Shown: positions 37,830 to 46,127 of the stretch, piece after piece
Numbering within the stretch: the first letter of the stretch is position 1
Layout: each line of letters opens with the position of its first letter
Source: DATFKA01 sp042095835
Lineage (GTDB): Bacteria; Bacteroidota; Bacteroidia; Chitinophagales; Saprospiraceae
Assembly (NCBI GenBank): GCA_042095835.1
Contig: JBELML010000002.1
Location: 46,879-110,878, forward strand
Length of the DNA stretch: 64,000 nt
Direction of reading: 5' to 3'
The notes under the pieces: generated by a model
What the model was told of the DNA's origin: nothing
The model's input: the letters and a program-made list of their open reading frames with translations, nothing else
The model's database searches: none
Made by a program: the position numbers and the translations under genes

Positions 37830-39473
37830 TTAATAAACTGCTCCTATTGGCATCCGCCGATCGAAAGTCCCCATGAGTAGAGGTGACTGTACATTACCGG
37901 TATACATCCGTACATTTCGATAAGTATATTGGTAGATTTCATCGATCGAGATAATTCCACTCGAATCATTGTCTGCTGCTCCTTTCAGGCCCTTGATGAA
38001 AAAATGGCTAAACACACCCGAACGTAAGCCAGCATCCTCCAAGGAAAATTCTTCGCCCTTCGAAGACATGAGCAAGGCGGTCCCTCCATTGCTTTCTTCG
38101 AATGCGGAGTAATACCTGCGTAGCAAAGCTTGCGTAGTAGAGCGTACAAAATAACTCCCTCCAGAATGACAGGCGTCCGCTATGACAATTTTGTGTTTAG
38201 CTCGACTCTTTTCTATCATGCGTTTAATCTCTTCATGGGTAATCCGATTATTTACGCCATCGAAATCAATAGGAAGAAAGGCTCCCTGGACACCGTGCCC
38301 AGAGAAATAAAATAGGATCACATCATCTTCATCGGCCTGCTGGAACATCTGCTGCATAGCACCGAGGACTGCATTCTTGGTGGCATCTTCATCAATAAGC
38401 AAGCGTACTTGTTGGTCATTGAGTGCGCCTCCTTGCGGGCTTTTGAGATAGGCATACAATTGGTAGGCATCATCATCGGTGTAGCGAAGAGCAGGCATAT
38501 GAGCATATTGGGCAGCGCCGACCACTACGGCCCAAATCCTAACATTGGTTTCTACAGGAGTGGGCAAGTTATTTTCTCTACGGCTTTCAAAGGATTCGAT
38601 AATATGTTGGGGACGGCCTTGTTCCCAAACGGCCTTTACAATCTGGCCACTTTTGTAAAACATAGTCCCATTACCTTGTGGTTGGTGTTGTATCCAACCT
38701 CCTTCATATTTATCGCCATTGGTATAATACACTTTACCACCGCCTTCGGGCATACCTTTACTAAAGTCGCCGATATAATGGGTCCCATTTCTATACGTAA
38801 ATGATCCCCGGCCAGCCAAACAATACTCGATATTACAGTTTCTGAGAAAAGCAGTATCCGCTTCTTCCAAGTTCCTAATATCACGAGGGCGCTGGGCAGA
38901 AATAAATTCATCCTGAGCCCACCAACCAGTGACGGGTTCTTCTCCAGCTTTGGTATAAGTACCTTGTCCGTGACGCTGGTTATATTGCCACTGTCCAGCA
39001 TAAACGGAGCCATCGGCGTAATACATCTTTCCAGCACCATGAAACATACCTGAGGCGAAATCGCCCTCGTAGCGCTCCCCCGTATTAAAAGAGAACTTAC
39101 CAGAGCCATGCGGTGCATTGGCCATCCATGTGCCATCATAATGATTACCATTGGCATAAGTCATCTCGCCAAGTCCCTGAAGGCGATTATCCGCCCACAT
39201 ACCAAAATAGTGATCCCCATTGGAATAGCGCATACGGCCTTTGCCTTGTCTTGTTGAATGTTTGAAATTCCCGATATAGCGGTCGCCATTCGGAAAAACC
39301 ATAAAACCTAGTCCATGGGGTTTTCCTGCTGCAAACTCCCCTTCGTAGCGTGTGCCATCGGGGTAGACACAAGCACTATGGTATTCTCTACAATCTCCTC
39401 GTACACAATCGAACTGTGCAAAGGTGCTAAATGCACATAAGCAGAAAGCTAATACACAACCAATACTTTTCAT
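37830..39473 (-). CDS. Secreted MORN-repeat caspase-family protein 2
   Basis: A 547-residue paralogue of the gene ending at 35834. The signal peptide ends TFAQ; about nine MORN repeats follow (GTRYEGEFAAGKPHGLGFM, GDRYIGNFKHSTRQGKGRM and so on), with Cys pairs CVRGDC and CNIEYC opening two blocks. The caspase domain (from about residue 315) has His393 in FSGHG and Cys435 in ADACHSGG, with the same 42-residue spacing as paralogue 1. Both end with the same IxSIxExYxYxYxNVRxYTGNxQSP region, which suggests one recent duplication. A 408-bp region without ORFs lies upstream. Confidence 0.9.
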   Translation of the reverse strand: MKSIGCVLAFCLCAFSTFAQFDCVRGDCREYHSACVYPDGTRYEGEFAAGKPHGLGFMVFPNGDRYIGNFKHSTRQGKGRMRYSNGDHYFGMWADNRLQGLGEMTYANGNHYDGTWMANAPHGSGKFSFNTGERYEGDFASGMFHGAGKMYYADGSVYAGQWQYNQRHGQGTYTKAGEEPVTGWWAQDEFISAQRPRDIRNLEEADTAFLRNCNIEYCLAGRGSFTYRNGTHYIGDFSKGMPEGGGKVYYTNGDKYEGGWIQHQPQGNGTMFYKSGQIVKAVWEQGRPQHIIESFESRRENNLPTPVETNVRIWAVVVGAAQYAHMPALRYTDDDAYQLYAYLKSPQGGALNDQQVRLLIDEDATKNAVLGAMQQMFQQADEDDVILFYFSGHGVQGAFLPIDFDGVNNRITHEEIKRMIEKSRAKHKIVIADACHSGGSYFVRSTTQALLRRYYSAFEESNGGTALLMSSKGEEFSLEDAGLRSGVFSHFFIKGLKGAADNDSSGIISIDEIYQYTYRNVRMYTGNVQSPLLMGTFDRRMPIGAVY

Positions 39474-39881
39474 AACACTACTTGATTTACGGTAGAAAAG
39501 CTACCGGAACGTAAACTGGTGTTGCTCATAGCCGATTTAAATTTCCTTTTTGAGCTCCCTACGGTTGAACTGTATATAGGGTAGCTTTGACTATGGTACG
39601 CAAAGTGACACAAGTAGTTGTCTTAATCGATAGGCTAACGGTTTTTGGGTTATTTCTCTAATTGTGGTTTAATAAAAACTGAAATACGAAGAAAAAATTG
39701 TCTTATTCCGTTTGATTTAGGGAATGCTCCTTTTTGAAAAAGAACGGTAGTTTATTCCAAGATCAAGTATATTTGTAGACGAAATATAGCCTTTGGGCAT
39801 TCTTTTTTCTACAAGTCAAATAGAAGAAAGACATTTCAGCACAAAGTGTATGCTCATTGCGTAACCAAAAACAATTAAACC
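39474..39881. other. Divergent intergenic region before DUF4920 gene
   Basis: 408 bases between the MORN-caspase 2 gene and the divergent DUF4920 gene. A TAnnTTTG-type -7 box (TATATTTG, 39768-39775) lies on the plus strand about 105 bases before the DUF4920 start, but no TTG is at the right distance upstream, so it is only a partial promoter match. Nothing else stands out. Confidence 0.35.
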
Positions 39882-40364
39882 ATGCGTATGAAATTGCTCC
39901 TAACCTTTGCCTTTATTATCGGATTAAGTAGTGTACAAGTAATTGCTCAAAGTCAAGCAGCACAAAACTTTGGTGATACTTTTGAAGCTAAAAAGGTGAT
40001 GAATTATGATAAATTCCTCAAGAAAGTAGCTAAAAAAGGTGGCCTTGAAGATGTTGTGATCAAGGGAGAAGTTGCCGCAGTATGCCAAATGAAAGGCTGC
40101 TGGATGAACATCATCTCTAGCAATGCCAAGCAACCAGAGACCTTCGTTAAATTCAAGGATTATGGCTTCTTCGTTCCTATGGATATTTCTGGACAAACCG
40201 TCGTTATGAAAGGAGATGCCTATATGGAAGTGACCAGTGTTGATGAGCTTAAGCACATGGCCGAGGATGCTGGAAAAAGCAAGGCTGAAATCGATGCGAT
40301 CACAGCTCCTAAAGAAGAGTTAAAGTTTATGGCTTCTGGAGTACAGGTACTCCCAAAGAAATAA
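39882..40364 (+). CDS. DUF4920 exported protein
   Basis: A 160-residue periplasmic protein with a signal peptide (ending VIAQ) and a DUF4920 domain: FGDTFEAKK, VIKGEVAAVCQMKGCWMNI, FVKFKDYGFFVPMDISGQTVVMKGDAYMEVTSVDEL. The two Cys in CQMKGCW are typical and may bind metal. No function is known. ATG codons at 39882 and 39888 are both possible starts. A dispersed palindromic repeat follows its stop and lies before the terminator, so it would be carried in the mRNA 3' end. Confidence 0.9.
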   Translation: MRMKLLLTFAFIIGLSSVQVIAQSQAAQNFGDTFEAKKVMNYDKFLKKVAKKGGLEDVVIKGEVAAVCQMKGCWMNIISSNAKQPETFVKFKDYGFFVPMDISGQTVVMKGDAYMEVTSVDELKHMAEDAGKSKAEIDAITAPKEELKFMASGVQVLPKK

Positions 40365-40365
40365 T

Positions 40366-40576
40366 TAAGTAACAGCCAAAAAACAACTTACCGATTTTGA
40401 TGGAATCTTCCCGACCTATAAGTCGGGACAGGCTTGCTCCAATACGGCGTTAAAAAACCTCGTCAATGCCCTGCATTGCCTACGTTTTTTGCCTTGTCTT
40501 GGCACGAATTTATCCCGACCTTGGGTCGGGAATCTTCTCGATCAAAATGCGGGACTTATTCTTTGTCCGTTACTAA
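40366..40576. repeat. Dispersed palindromic repeat, copy 2 with paired insertions
   Basis: About 211 bases, same orientation as copy 1. The ends again form an imperfect inverted repeat. Compared with copy 1 it carries an extra hairpin in each arm: CCCGAC-CTATAA-GTCGGG on the left and TCCCGACC-TTG-GGTCGGGA on the right. The central hairpin reads AATGC-CCT-GCATT where copy 1 has GATGC-CTT-GCATC, a compensatory change that keeps pairing. Confidence 0.88.
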
Positions 40577-40581
40577 ACAAG

Positions 40582-40619
40582 AAGAGGGTTTAGTATTTTA
40601 GGCCCTCTTTTGATTTTTT
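40582..40619 (+). terminator. Rho-independent terminator after DUF4920 gene and repeat
   Basis: A 7-bp stem (AAGAGGG and CCCTCTT, 14-nt loop) is followed by TTGATTTTTT. It lies just past the palindromic repeat, so the DUF4920 transcript probably includes the repeat. Confidence 0.7.
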
Positions 40620-40811
40620 CGGTTCGCTATAAACGGAATTTTATAGCGCCCTAATCCATCCGTTGCATCAATACAATCTACCGAATATCGGCATTTCGAT
40701 ACCGACTTTGACAAAATAAATGCAACAAATAGACTTGACATTCCGTTTTTAATCCTAGATATTAGAACCGAAAAAATAGCTGCACGGATTAGACTAGAAA
40801 AAAAATCCTCC

Positions 40812-41393
40812 ATGAATTACCAGGGAGCAAAAAGATTTATCATAAAAAAACTGGAGCAGGAACTGTCTGATGACCTCACCTACCACGGTTTGCATCATAC
40901 ACTTGATGTATTGAAATCTGTCATCGAACTATGCGAGCTAGAACGCATCCCTCCTTACGAGACTGCGCTGGTCAAAACAGCGGCTCTTTTCCACGATACA
41001 GGATTCATTGTCGGTAGCCATAGACACGAAGAATATAGCTGTCAGATTGCTGCCCATTATTTACCTCGATTCAACTATAAGGAAGCGGAGATCAATAGAA
41101 TCCAAAAGATGATCATGGCTACAAAGATTCCTCAGACACCAGAGGACAAACTCTCTCAACTCCTTTGTGATGCCGATCTCGATTATCTTGGTAGAGAAGA
41201 CTTCTATAGCATTGGTAATACCTTATTTCAAGAACTAAAGACGCGATCCATCATAGAAGAAGAAACTACTTGGACAGAAATCCAAATTAATTTTCTTGAG
41301 CAACATCAATTCTTCACAGAGACCAATAAACGTCGAAGAGCCCCTCAAAAACTTGCCTATCTAGGGGAGTTAAAACAAGCACAAAACAAATAG
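40812..41393 (+). CDS. HD-domain phosphohydrolase-like protein
   Basis: A 193-residue cytoplasmic protein with an HD domain: LTYHGLHHTLDVL (first His), AALFHDTGF (the HD pair), GSHRHEEYS and LLCDADLDYLG (last Asp). HD proteins hydrolyse phosphomonoesters or phosphodiesters, often nucleotides, with one or two metals. The substrate is unknown. In frame upstream of the ATG, codons stay open for 55 triplets back to a stop at 40644 but contain no ATG, so the ATG at 40812 is used here. Confidence 0.88.
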   Translation: MNYQGAKRFIIKKLEQELSDDLTYHGLHHTLDVLKSVIELCELERIPPYETALVKTAALFHDTGFIVGSHRHEEYSCQIAAHYLPRFNYKEAEINRIQKMIMATKIPQTPEDKLSQLLCDADLDYLGREDFYSIGNTLFQELKTRSIIEEETTWTEIQINFLEQHQFFTETNKRRRAPQKLAYLGELKQAQNK

Positions 41394-41500
41394 GTCAAGG
41401 TATATCTCAAGTCAATTTCAAAAAAATTAATCATTTGAGCAGCGTTTCTAAAGCGTGACACGTTTTGCTAGTGGTTTGATGATATAGGCGTTAAATGAAT

Positions 41501-41579
41501 GTAGCAACCCCTACTTCGACTTTATACTCACTAGTTTATAATTTTTGTTATTCAAAAATCGAAAGAAGGGGTTGCTTAC
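41501..41579. repeat. Inverted repeat upstream of yraN
   Basis: Arms of 19 and 21 bases (41501-41519 and 41559-41579) match except for two single-base insertions and are separated by 39 AT-rich bases. The arms share AGCAACCCC / GGGGTTGCT. It lies in the 259-bp gap between the HD gene and yraN. It could be a small mobile-element remnant or a bulky transcript hairpin; no T-run follows directly. Confidence 0.7.
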
Positions 41580-41652
41580 TTTTATGCTCACAAACCACCC
41601 ACCCTACCTGCACTCCTGATTAGCAAAGTATCACGCTATAATTTTGAACACG

Positions 41653-42012
41653 ATGAGTCTACATCTAGGCCAGCGAGGAGAGTTACTTGCCTTAAAATAT
41701 TTACTACGACAAGGATATCAGCTATCTGCTAAAAATTGGCGCTACAAAAGAGCAGAACTAGACCTAGTTATGACCAAAGACCAAGTCCTCATCTTTGTGG
41801 AAGTAAAACTCCGGAAATATGAAAGCTTCGGTGCTCCCGAATCTTTTGTCGACTACCCCAAACAAGTCCGCCTCAATCGTGCAGCACAAGCCTATTGCCT
41901 ACAAAAAGATTTCCAGGGAGAAATTAGATTCGACATCATTAGCATTGTCGGCGATCCTGATTCCCAATATAGTATCACCCACATTGAGGACGCTTTTTTC
42001 CTAGGTATTTAG
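41653..42012 (+). CDS. yraN: YraN/UPF0102 family nuclease-like protein
   Basis: A 119-residue protein of the UPF0102 family with a restriction-endonuclease-like fold: GQRGELLALKYLLRQGYQ, RAELDLVM and IFVEVKLRK give the E-D-ExK-type active site pattern. The role is uncertain; family members are near-universal in bacteria and a DNA repair or recombination role has been suggested. ATG at 41653 is chosen over an in-frame TTG nine bases upstream. Heptamer repeats begin right after its stop. Confidence 0.93.
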   Translation: MSLHLGQRGELLALKYLLRQGYQLSAKNWRYKRAELDLVMTKDQVLIFVEVKLRKYESFGAPESFVDYPKQVRLNRAAQAYCLQKDFQGEIRFDIISIVGDPDSQYSITHIEDAFFLGI

Positions 42013-42023
42013 AAAGGGGGCAG

Positions 42024-42072
42024 GTGCCAGGTGTCATGTGTCAGATGTCATATGCCAGGGGTCATGTGCCAG
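42024..42072 (+). repeat. Heptamer tandem repeats, left arm
   Basis: Seven units of seven bases with consensus RTGYCAK (GTGCCAG, GTGTCAT, GTGTCAG, ATGTCAT, ATGCCAG, GGGTCAT, GTGCCAG). It lies directly after yraN and is mirrored by a seven-unit array on the other strand at 42251-42299. Confidence 0.9.
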
Positions 42073-42119
42073 GTTAATGAGACTCTATACTTTAGCAACG
42101 TTTGTTGAATTACATACTT

Positions 42120-42155
42120 ACAGAAATCTTCTCGTGCTGACAGAAATTTTCTCGT
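42120..42155 (+). repeat. Two 16-bp direct repeats at 20-bp period
   Basis: ACAGAAATCTTCTCGT (42120-42135) and ACAGAAATTTTCTCGT (42140-42155) differ at one base. They lie in the centre between the two inverted heptamer arrays. A TGAATTACATA word also occurs twice in this centre (about 42104 and 42231). Confidence 0.75.
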
Positions 42156-42250
42156 CAGTATAATACCAGCGTAGCGTAGCGGATGTCGGGATAGTTTGGA
42201 ATGTACTATTTGTCGGGTAACGCAATGGGTGAATTACATAATACATAAGC

Positions 42251-42299
42251 CCGGCACATGAGACATGGCACCTGACACATAGCACTTGACACCTGACAC
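42251..42299 (-). repeat. Heptamer tandem repeats, right arm (inverted)
   Basis: Read on the minus strand this is seven units of seven bases: GTGTCAG, GTGTCAA, GTGCTAT, GTGTCAG, GTGCCAT, GTCTCAT, GTGCCGG. It is the inverted counterpart of 42024-42072, 178 bases away, and ends four bases from the stop of the efflux adaptor gene. Confidence 0.9.
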
Positions 42300-42302
42300 C
42301 TA

Positions 42303-43544
42303 TCAATTCGCTGGCTTGCGTACTCTTACTTGGACTGTAGTATCAATACCGCTGATCACTTCGGTCATAATACCGTCGGAGAGACCTAGAATGATCGCTT
42401 TTTTCTCAAATTGGCGATCACCGGTTTTCACCTCAACGTAAGTTTTATCATCTTCGAAGAGCAGGTCGCGCTCATTGATGGCAATCACTTGTTTGCGTTG
42501 ATCAAGGATGATATCTCCATTAGCACTGTAACCTGCTCGCAAGAAGACCTCTTCGGTCGGTTGTATGGCGGCACGTACTTCGAACTTTACCGTGCCCTCT
42601 TCTACAACACCTTGAGGAGCGATATACTCCAAGTTGGCATCAAAGGTGGCGTCTTGAATCGCCCCTACGGTGAGGATAATAGACATTCCTTCCTGTAGCT
42701 TGCCGACATCTGACTCATCGACATTCCCCTCAAAGATCAGGTTGTTCATATCGGCTACGGTGGCGATACTGGTTCCTTCGTTGAAGTTGTTTCGTTCAAT
42801 AACGGAGGAGCCTTCTTCTACTGGGATATCGAGGACCATCCCATCGACTGTAGATGCTACAATATTGGCAATTTGTTTAGAATTCCGGGCAGCTCCTTCT
42901 CGGAGCAATTGTAGATTATTGATAGCTGCTTGCAACTCTTGTTGGCGAATATCCAGCTCCGCTTCGAATCGTTTGAGGTCGTTCCCTGAGACAATTTTGG
43001 CATTCTCATAGGTCGCTTTAGCCACTTCCATATCTACTTTGAAGCGATTGTAATCCTGCTGGGAAATCACTCCATCTTCTAGTAGTGCTCGCTGCCGTTC
43101 TTCCTCTAGTTGAGCATTTTCATAATTCACCCGAGCGGTTTCTACATCTAAGCGACGAGCATTGACCTCTTTTTGTCGTTCTAACTCCCGCTCTGATTCT
43201 TTGAGTCTTATCCTAGCTAGTTCTACATTCGATTGCGCGGTATTGATATTGACCTGGCTAGGTACCAATTTAATTTTGGCTATGGGATCCCCCTTTTTAA
43301 CAATAGCTCCAGCCTCCACGTACAATTCATCTACAACACCTGAGACCTGTGGCTTGATAAAGACTTCCTGTCGGGGTCTAATGGCACCAGTAGCGACTGT
43401 TTTTTTAATAATATCTATAACAACGGGCTTTTCGGTATCGAAGTTTTCCGCAGATTGTTCTCTTTGCGAAATGAAGTAATAAGCCAAACCAGCGGTTGCT
43501 ATTACTAAAAAACCAATCAAACTAAATAAACATCCTTTGTTCAT
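42303..43544 (-). CDS. HlyD/MacA-type efflux adaptor protein
   Basis: A 413-residue membrane-fusion protein: one N-terminal membrane helix (about residues 5-25), a split barrel-sandwich domain (IKPQVSGVVDELYVEAGAIVKKGDPIAKI and later VASTVDGMVLDIPVEEG), a long coiled coil (about 95-235, rich in Glu, Arg, Gln), then a beta-barrel and membrane-proximal domain. It would link the ABC permeases to an outer-membrane TolC-type channel, which is not in this window. Last gene of a four-gene operon. Confidence 0.92.
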   Translation of the reverse strand: MNKGCLFSLIGFLVIATAGLAYYFISQREQSAENFDTEKPVVIDIIKKTVATGAIRPRQEVFIKPQVSGVVDELYVEAGAIVKKGDPIAKIKLVPSQVNINTAQSNVELARIRLKESERELERQKEVNARRLDVETARVNYENAQLEEERQRALLEDGVISQQDYNRFKVDMEVAKATYENAKIVSGNDLKRFEAELDIRQQELQAAINNLQLLREGAARNSKQIANIVASTVDGMVLDIPVEEGSSVIERNNFNEGTSIATVADMNNLIFEGNVDESDVGKLQEGMSIILTVGAIQDATFDANLEYIAPQGVVEEGTVKFEVRAAIQPTEEVFLRAGYSANGDIILDQRKQVIAINERDLLFEDDKTYVEVKTGDRQFEKKAIILGLSDGIMTEVISGIDTTVQVRVRKPAN

Positions 43545-43598
43545 AGTCGGGTATCAAATAAATTAATGAATATTAAATTAATCGCTTCTACAATGCTA

Positions 43599-44846
43599 TT
43601 ACTCATCCTTCAAGGCAACAACTGGATTAACGCGAGCTGCTTGCAAAGCAGGTATCAAACCAGCAATAGTACCAGCAATGATCAAGATCAATACTGCTCC
43701 CAGCCCCACTTGCCACTGTATTTCAGGATTGTAAAAATTTTCTGTTTCTATATCATTGGCTACCATCAGAAAGTCGACGCCCCCAATAATGGCGGTTCCA
43801 ACGATCAATCCGAGATAACCTGAAGTAGCTGTGATAAAAACCGATTCGGTCAGAATCATAGAAATAATCGAACGCGGTGTAGCCCCTAAAGCTTTTCTCA
43901 AGCCAATCTCTCTAGTCCGTTCTTTAACAATAATCAACATGATATTACTCACGCCTACTATACCGGCCAACAAGGTACCGATGCCCACAAACCACAAAAA
44001 GAATGAAATACCTGTAAACAGATTTTGCACACTCTGAAATTGCTCCTCGACATTAGAACTGCCGATCCCTCTAGGGTCATCAGGTGCCACATTGTGCCTT
44101 TCTTTGAGCACGCCCTTGACGATTGGTTCTATTTCACTCACTCTGACATTAGGTGCGGCAGAGCAGATGAAGTAATCAACCACCTCTCCTGTTCCAAATG
44201 CTCTATACATAGTCGTCAATGGAATGACTACCGCTTCTAAATCATCTTCGTTCCAGGGTTTAATTTGCTCGGGGCCAAAGGTACCCACTACTCTAAACTC
44301 AATACCGCCGATAGTAACATATTCGCCGATGGCCGCTTCTTCGCCAAAAAGGAGCTCCCGGGTACGATCTCCAAGAATAGCTACTTTCCGATATTCCTCG
44401 ATATCATTATCATTGATGTAGCGCCCTGAGTATAGTTTTAGCGCCTCCACCTTGAGCATATCACCAAACTCTCCGCGAATCGTGCGGGTCTCTGAATTTT
44501 CTTTGTAATTCACAATCGTATTTCCAATAGAATGCCTGGGAGCTACATACTCAACCTCTTTAAGATTATTTTTAATTGCCACGATATCGTCTAAGCGCAA
44601 GGTAGGCACCCTTCCAGGTTGGAAACCTTTGTAAGGTTTAGTTGTGCGTAGTGAATAGACATACATTATGTTCTTGGCGGAGTTGCCAAAATCGCGATAC
44701 ACTCCATTTTCTAGACCTTGGCCCATTCCTACTACAAAAACCAGCATGAAGATACCCCAAAAGACACCTAAGGCCGTCAAGCCAGTACGCAACTTATGCT
44801 TTTTTATACTTGCAAATATTTCCTGCCAGGTATCCTTATCAAACAT
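43599..44846 (-). CDS. MacB-type ABC transporter permease, copy A
   Basis: A 415-residue permease: first helix with LTALGVFWGIFMLVFVVGMGQG, a large periplasmic MacB_PCD domain (about residues 55-265), then three helices in the C-terminal FtsX domain (VGIGTLLAGIVGVSNIMLI, TATSGYLGLIVGTAI, LILIIAGTIAGLIPA). It lacks the nucleotide-binding domain that true MacB carries at its N-terminus; that part is the separate gene at 46128-46835. It lies 44 nt after its paralogue and 54 nt before the adaptor gene. Confidence 0.93.
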   Translation of the reverse strand: MFDKDTWQEIFASIKKHKLRTGLTALGVFWGIFMLVFVVGMGQGLENGVYRDFGNSAKNIMYVYSLRTTKPYKGFQPGRVPTLRLDDIVAIKNNLKEVEYVAPRHSIGNTIVNYKENSETRTIRGEFGDMLKVEALKLYSGRYINDNDIEEYRKVAILGDRTRELLFGEEAAIGEYVTIGGIEFRVVGTFGPEQIKPWNEDDLEAVVIPLTTMYRAFGTGEVVDYFICSAAPNVRVSEIEPIVKGVLKERHNVAPDDPRGIGSSNVEEQFQSVQNLFTGISFFLWFVGIGTLLAGIVGVSNIMLIIVKERTREIGLRKALGATPRSIISMILTESVFITATSGYLGLIVGTAIIGGVDFLMVANDIETENFYNPEIQWQVGLGAVLILIIAGTIAGLIPALQAARVNPVVALKDE

Positions 44847-44890
44847 TGGTTTTGTATTAAATGCTTTGTATGATCTTAGTTTTGTGTAGC

Positions 44891-46114
44891 TTAATCTTTC
44901 ATCGCTTCTACTGGATTAATCTTAGCGGCTTGGCGCGCAGGCATTAATCCTGCTAGTGTGCCCGCAAGTACGAGTACAAGCGTAGCGACTACCCCAATTT
45001 TAATATCAATACTGGGATTGCGAAAATAATCTGCCTCAACTGAACCTAGTAGGGCGAGCAAGGCCACTCCTGCCGCGAGACCAGCATATCCAGCTAGCGC
45101 AGTAATAAATACCGACTCTTGGATAATCATAGAAATGATCGACTGCGGTGTTGCTCCTAGGGCTTTTCGCACTCCAATTTCTTTAGTTCTATCTTTGACA
45201 ACGATCAACATAATATTACTGACACCAATTACTCCAGCGATGATGCTCCCAATCCCAACAAACCAAACAAAAGCCTTGATCGCCCAAAGCAAATTGGAGA
45301 TTTCCTGATACTCTTCTCCTAGATTAAACATCCAGATCGCCCTGCGATCGCGTACATCAAATTGATGCCGCTGGGACATGGCAAATCGCACTTTCCCTTC
45401 TAGCTCGTTGACCTCATCTAGAGGCATATCGCCAGTGGTAAACATCAAATGATGGATTTCTCGAGTGCCGTTATTGATCTTCTGAGCAGTGCTGATCGGT
45501 ATATAGATCACCCGCATTTCATTATCTCCTCCAGTATCATAGTACTCCCCTATCACTTTGTAGGCATTAGGCCCAATCTGAATTTCCTGGCCAATAGGAT
45601 TGTCGTCGCCAAAAATTTCTTTTTTCACTACTTGACCAATCACGCATACTTTGCGGACCTCTGTCAGGTCCATCTGATTAATATATCGGCCTTTAGTGAT
45701 CATGGTATTTTCTAGAAATCGGTGGTCGGGATGCACTGCTCTAGTTGGGAAGGCCAGTGTAGTATTTCCATATTTGATCGTCTGATCGCCACTAAGGTAA
45801 AAGCGTCCTGTCAGGTATTCGATTTCTGGAAACTGCTCCGCTAAATATTCGAAATCTGCATTTTCAAATTGGATACGGCGGCCGGCCGGTAAGCCATTGT
45901 GAGGCATGGAAGTAAAACCTCTACGTACGAAAATAGAGTTGGTGGCGTCGTCACGAAACTCAAATTCCACCCCATTTTCTAGACCTTGACCTGCGCCAAG
46001 TAGCAGTACCAGCATAAATATCCCCCAAAAGACACCCAAGGCAGTAAGCGCAGTGCGTAGCTTGTGTCGCTGGATTGAGTTGAAAATTTCTGACCATTTA
46101 TCAATATCAAACAT
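44891..46114 (-). CDS. MacB-type ABC transporter permease, copy B
   Basis: A 407-residue paralogue of the next gene, with the same start (HKLRTALTALGVFWGIFML), a periplasmic domain (about residues 55-255) that has diverged strongly, and the same C-terminal FtsX helices and KEIGVRKALGATPQSIISMI coupling loop. Two unlike permeases with one ATPase point to a heterodimeric pump. It follows the ATPase gene by 13 nt. Confidence 0.93.
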   Translation of the reverse strand: MFDIDKWSEIFNSIQRHKLRTALTALGVFWGIFMLVLLLGAGQGLENGVEFEFRDDATNSIFVRRGFTSMPHNGLPAGRRIQFENADFEYLAEQFPEIEYLTGRFYLSGDQTIKYGNTTLAFPTRAVHPDHRFLENTMITKGRYINQMDLTEVRKVCVIGQVVKKEIFGDDNPIGQEIQIGPNAYKVIGEYYDTGGDNEMRVIYIPISTAQKINNGTREIHHLMFTTGDMPLDEVNELEGKVRFAMSQRHQFDVRDRRAIWMFNLGEEYQEISNLLWAIKAFVWFVGIGSIIAGVIGVSNIMLIVVKDRTKEIGVRKALGATPQSIISMIIQESVFITALAGYAGLAAGVALLALLGSVEADYFRNPSIDIKIGVVATLVLVLAGTLAGLMPARQAAKINPVEAMKD

Positions 46115-46127
46115 CGCTCATTTGCTT

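Noticed and set aside
35834..39473. Type III CRISPR or gasdermin-linked caspase immune system
   Set aside because: Both caspase proteins have signal peptides and MORN repeats, and no nuclease, cyclase, gasdermin or NTPase partner is encoded nearby.
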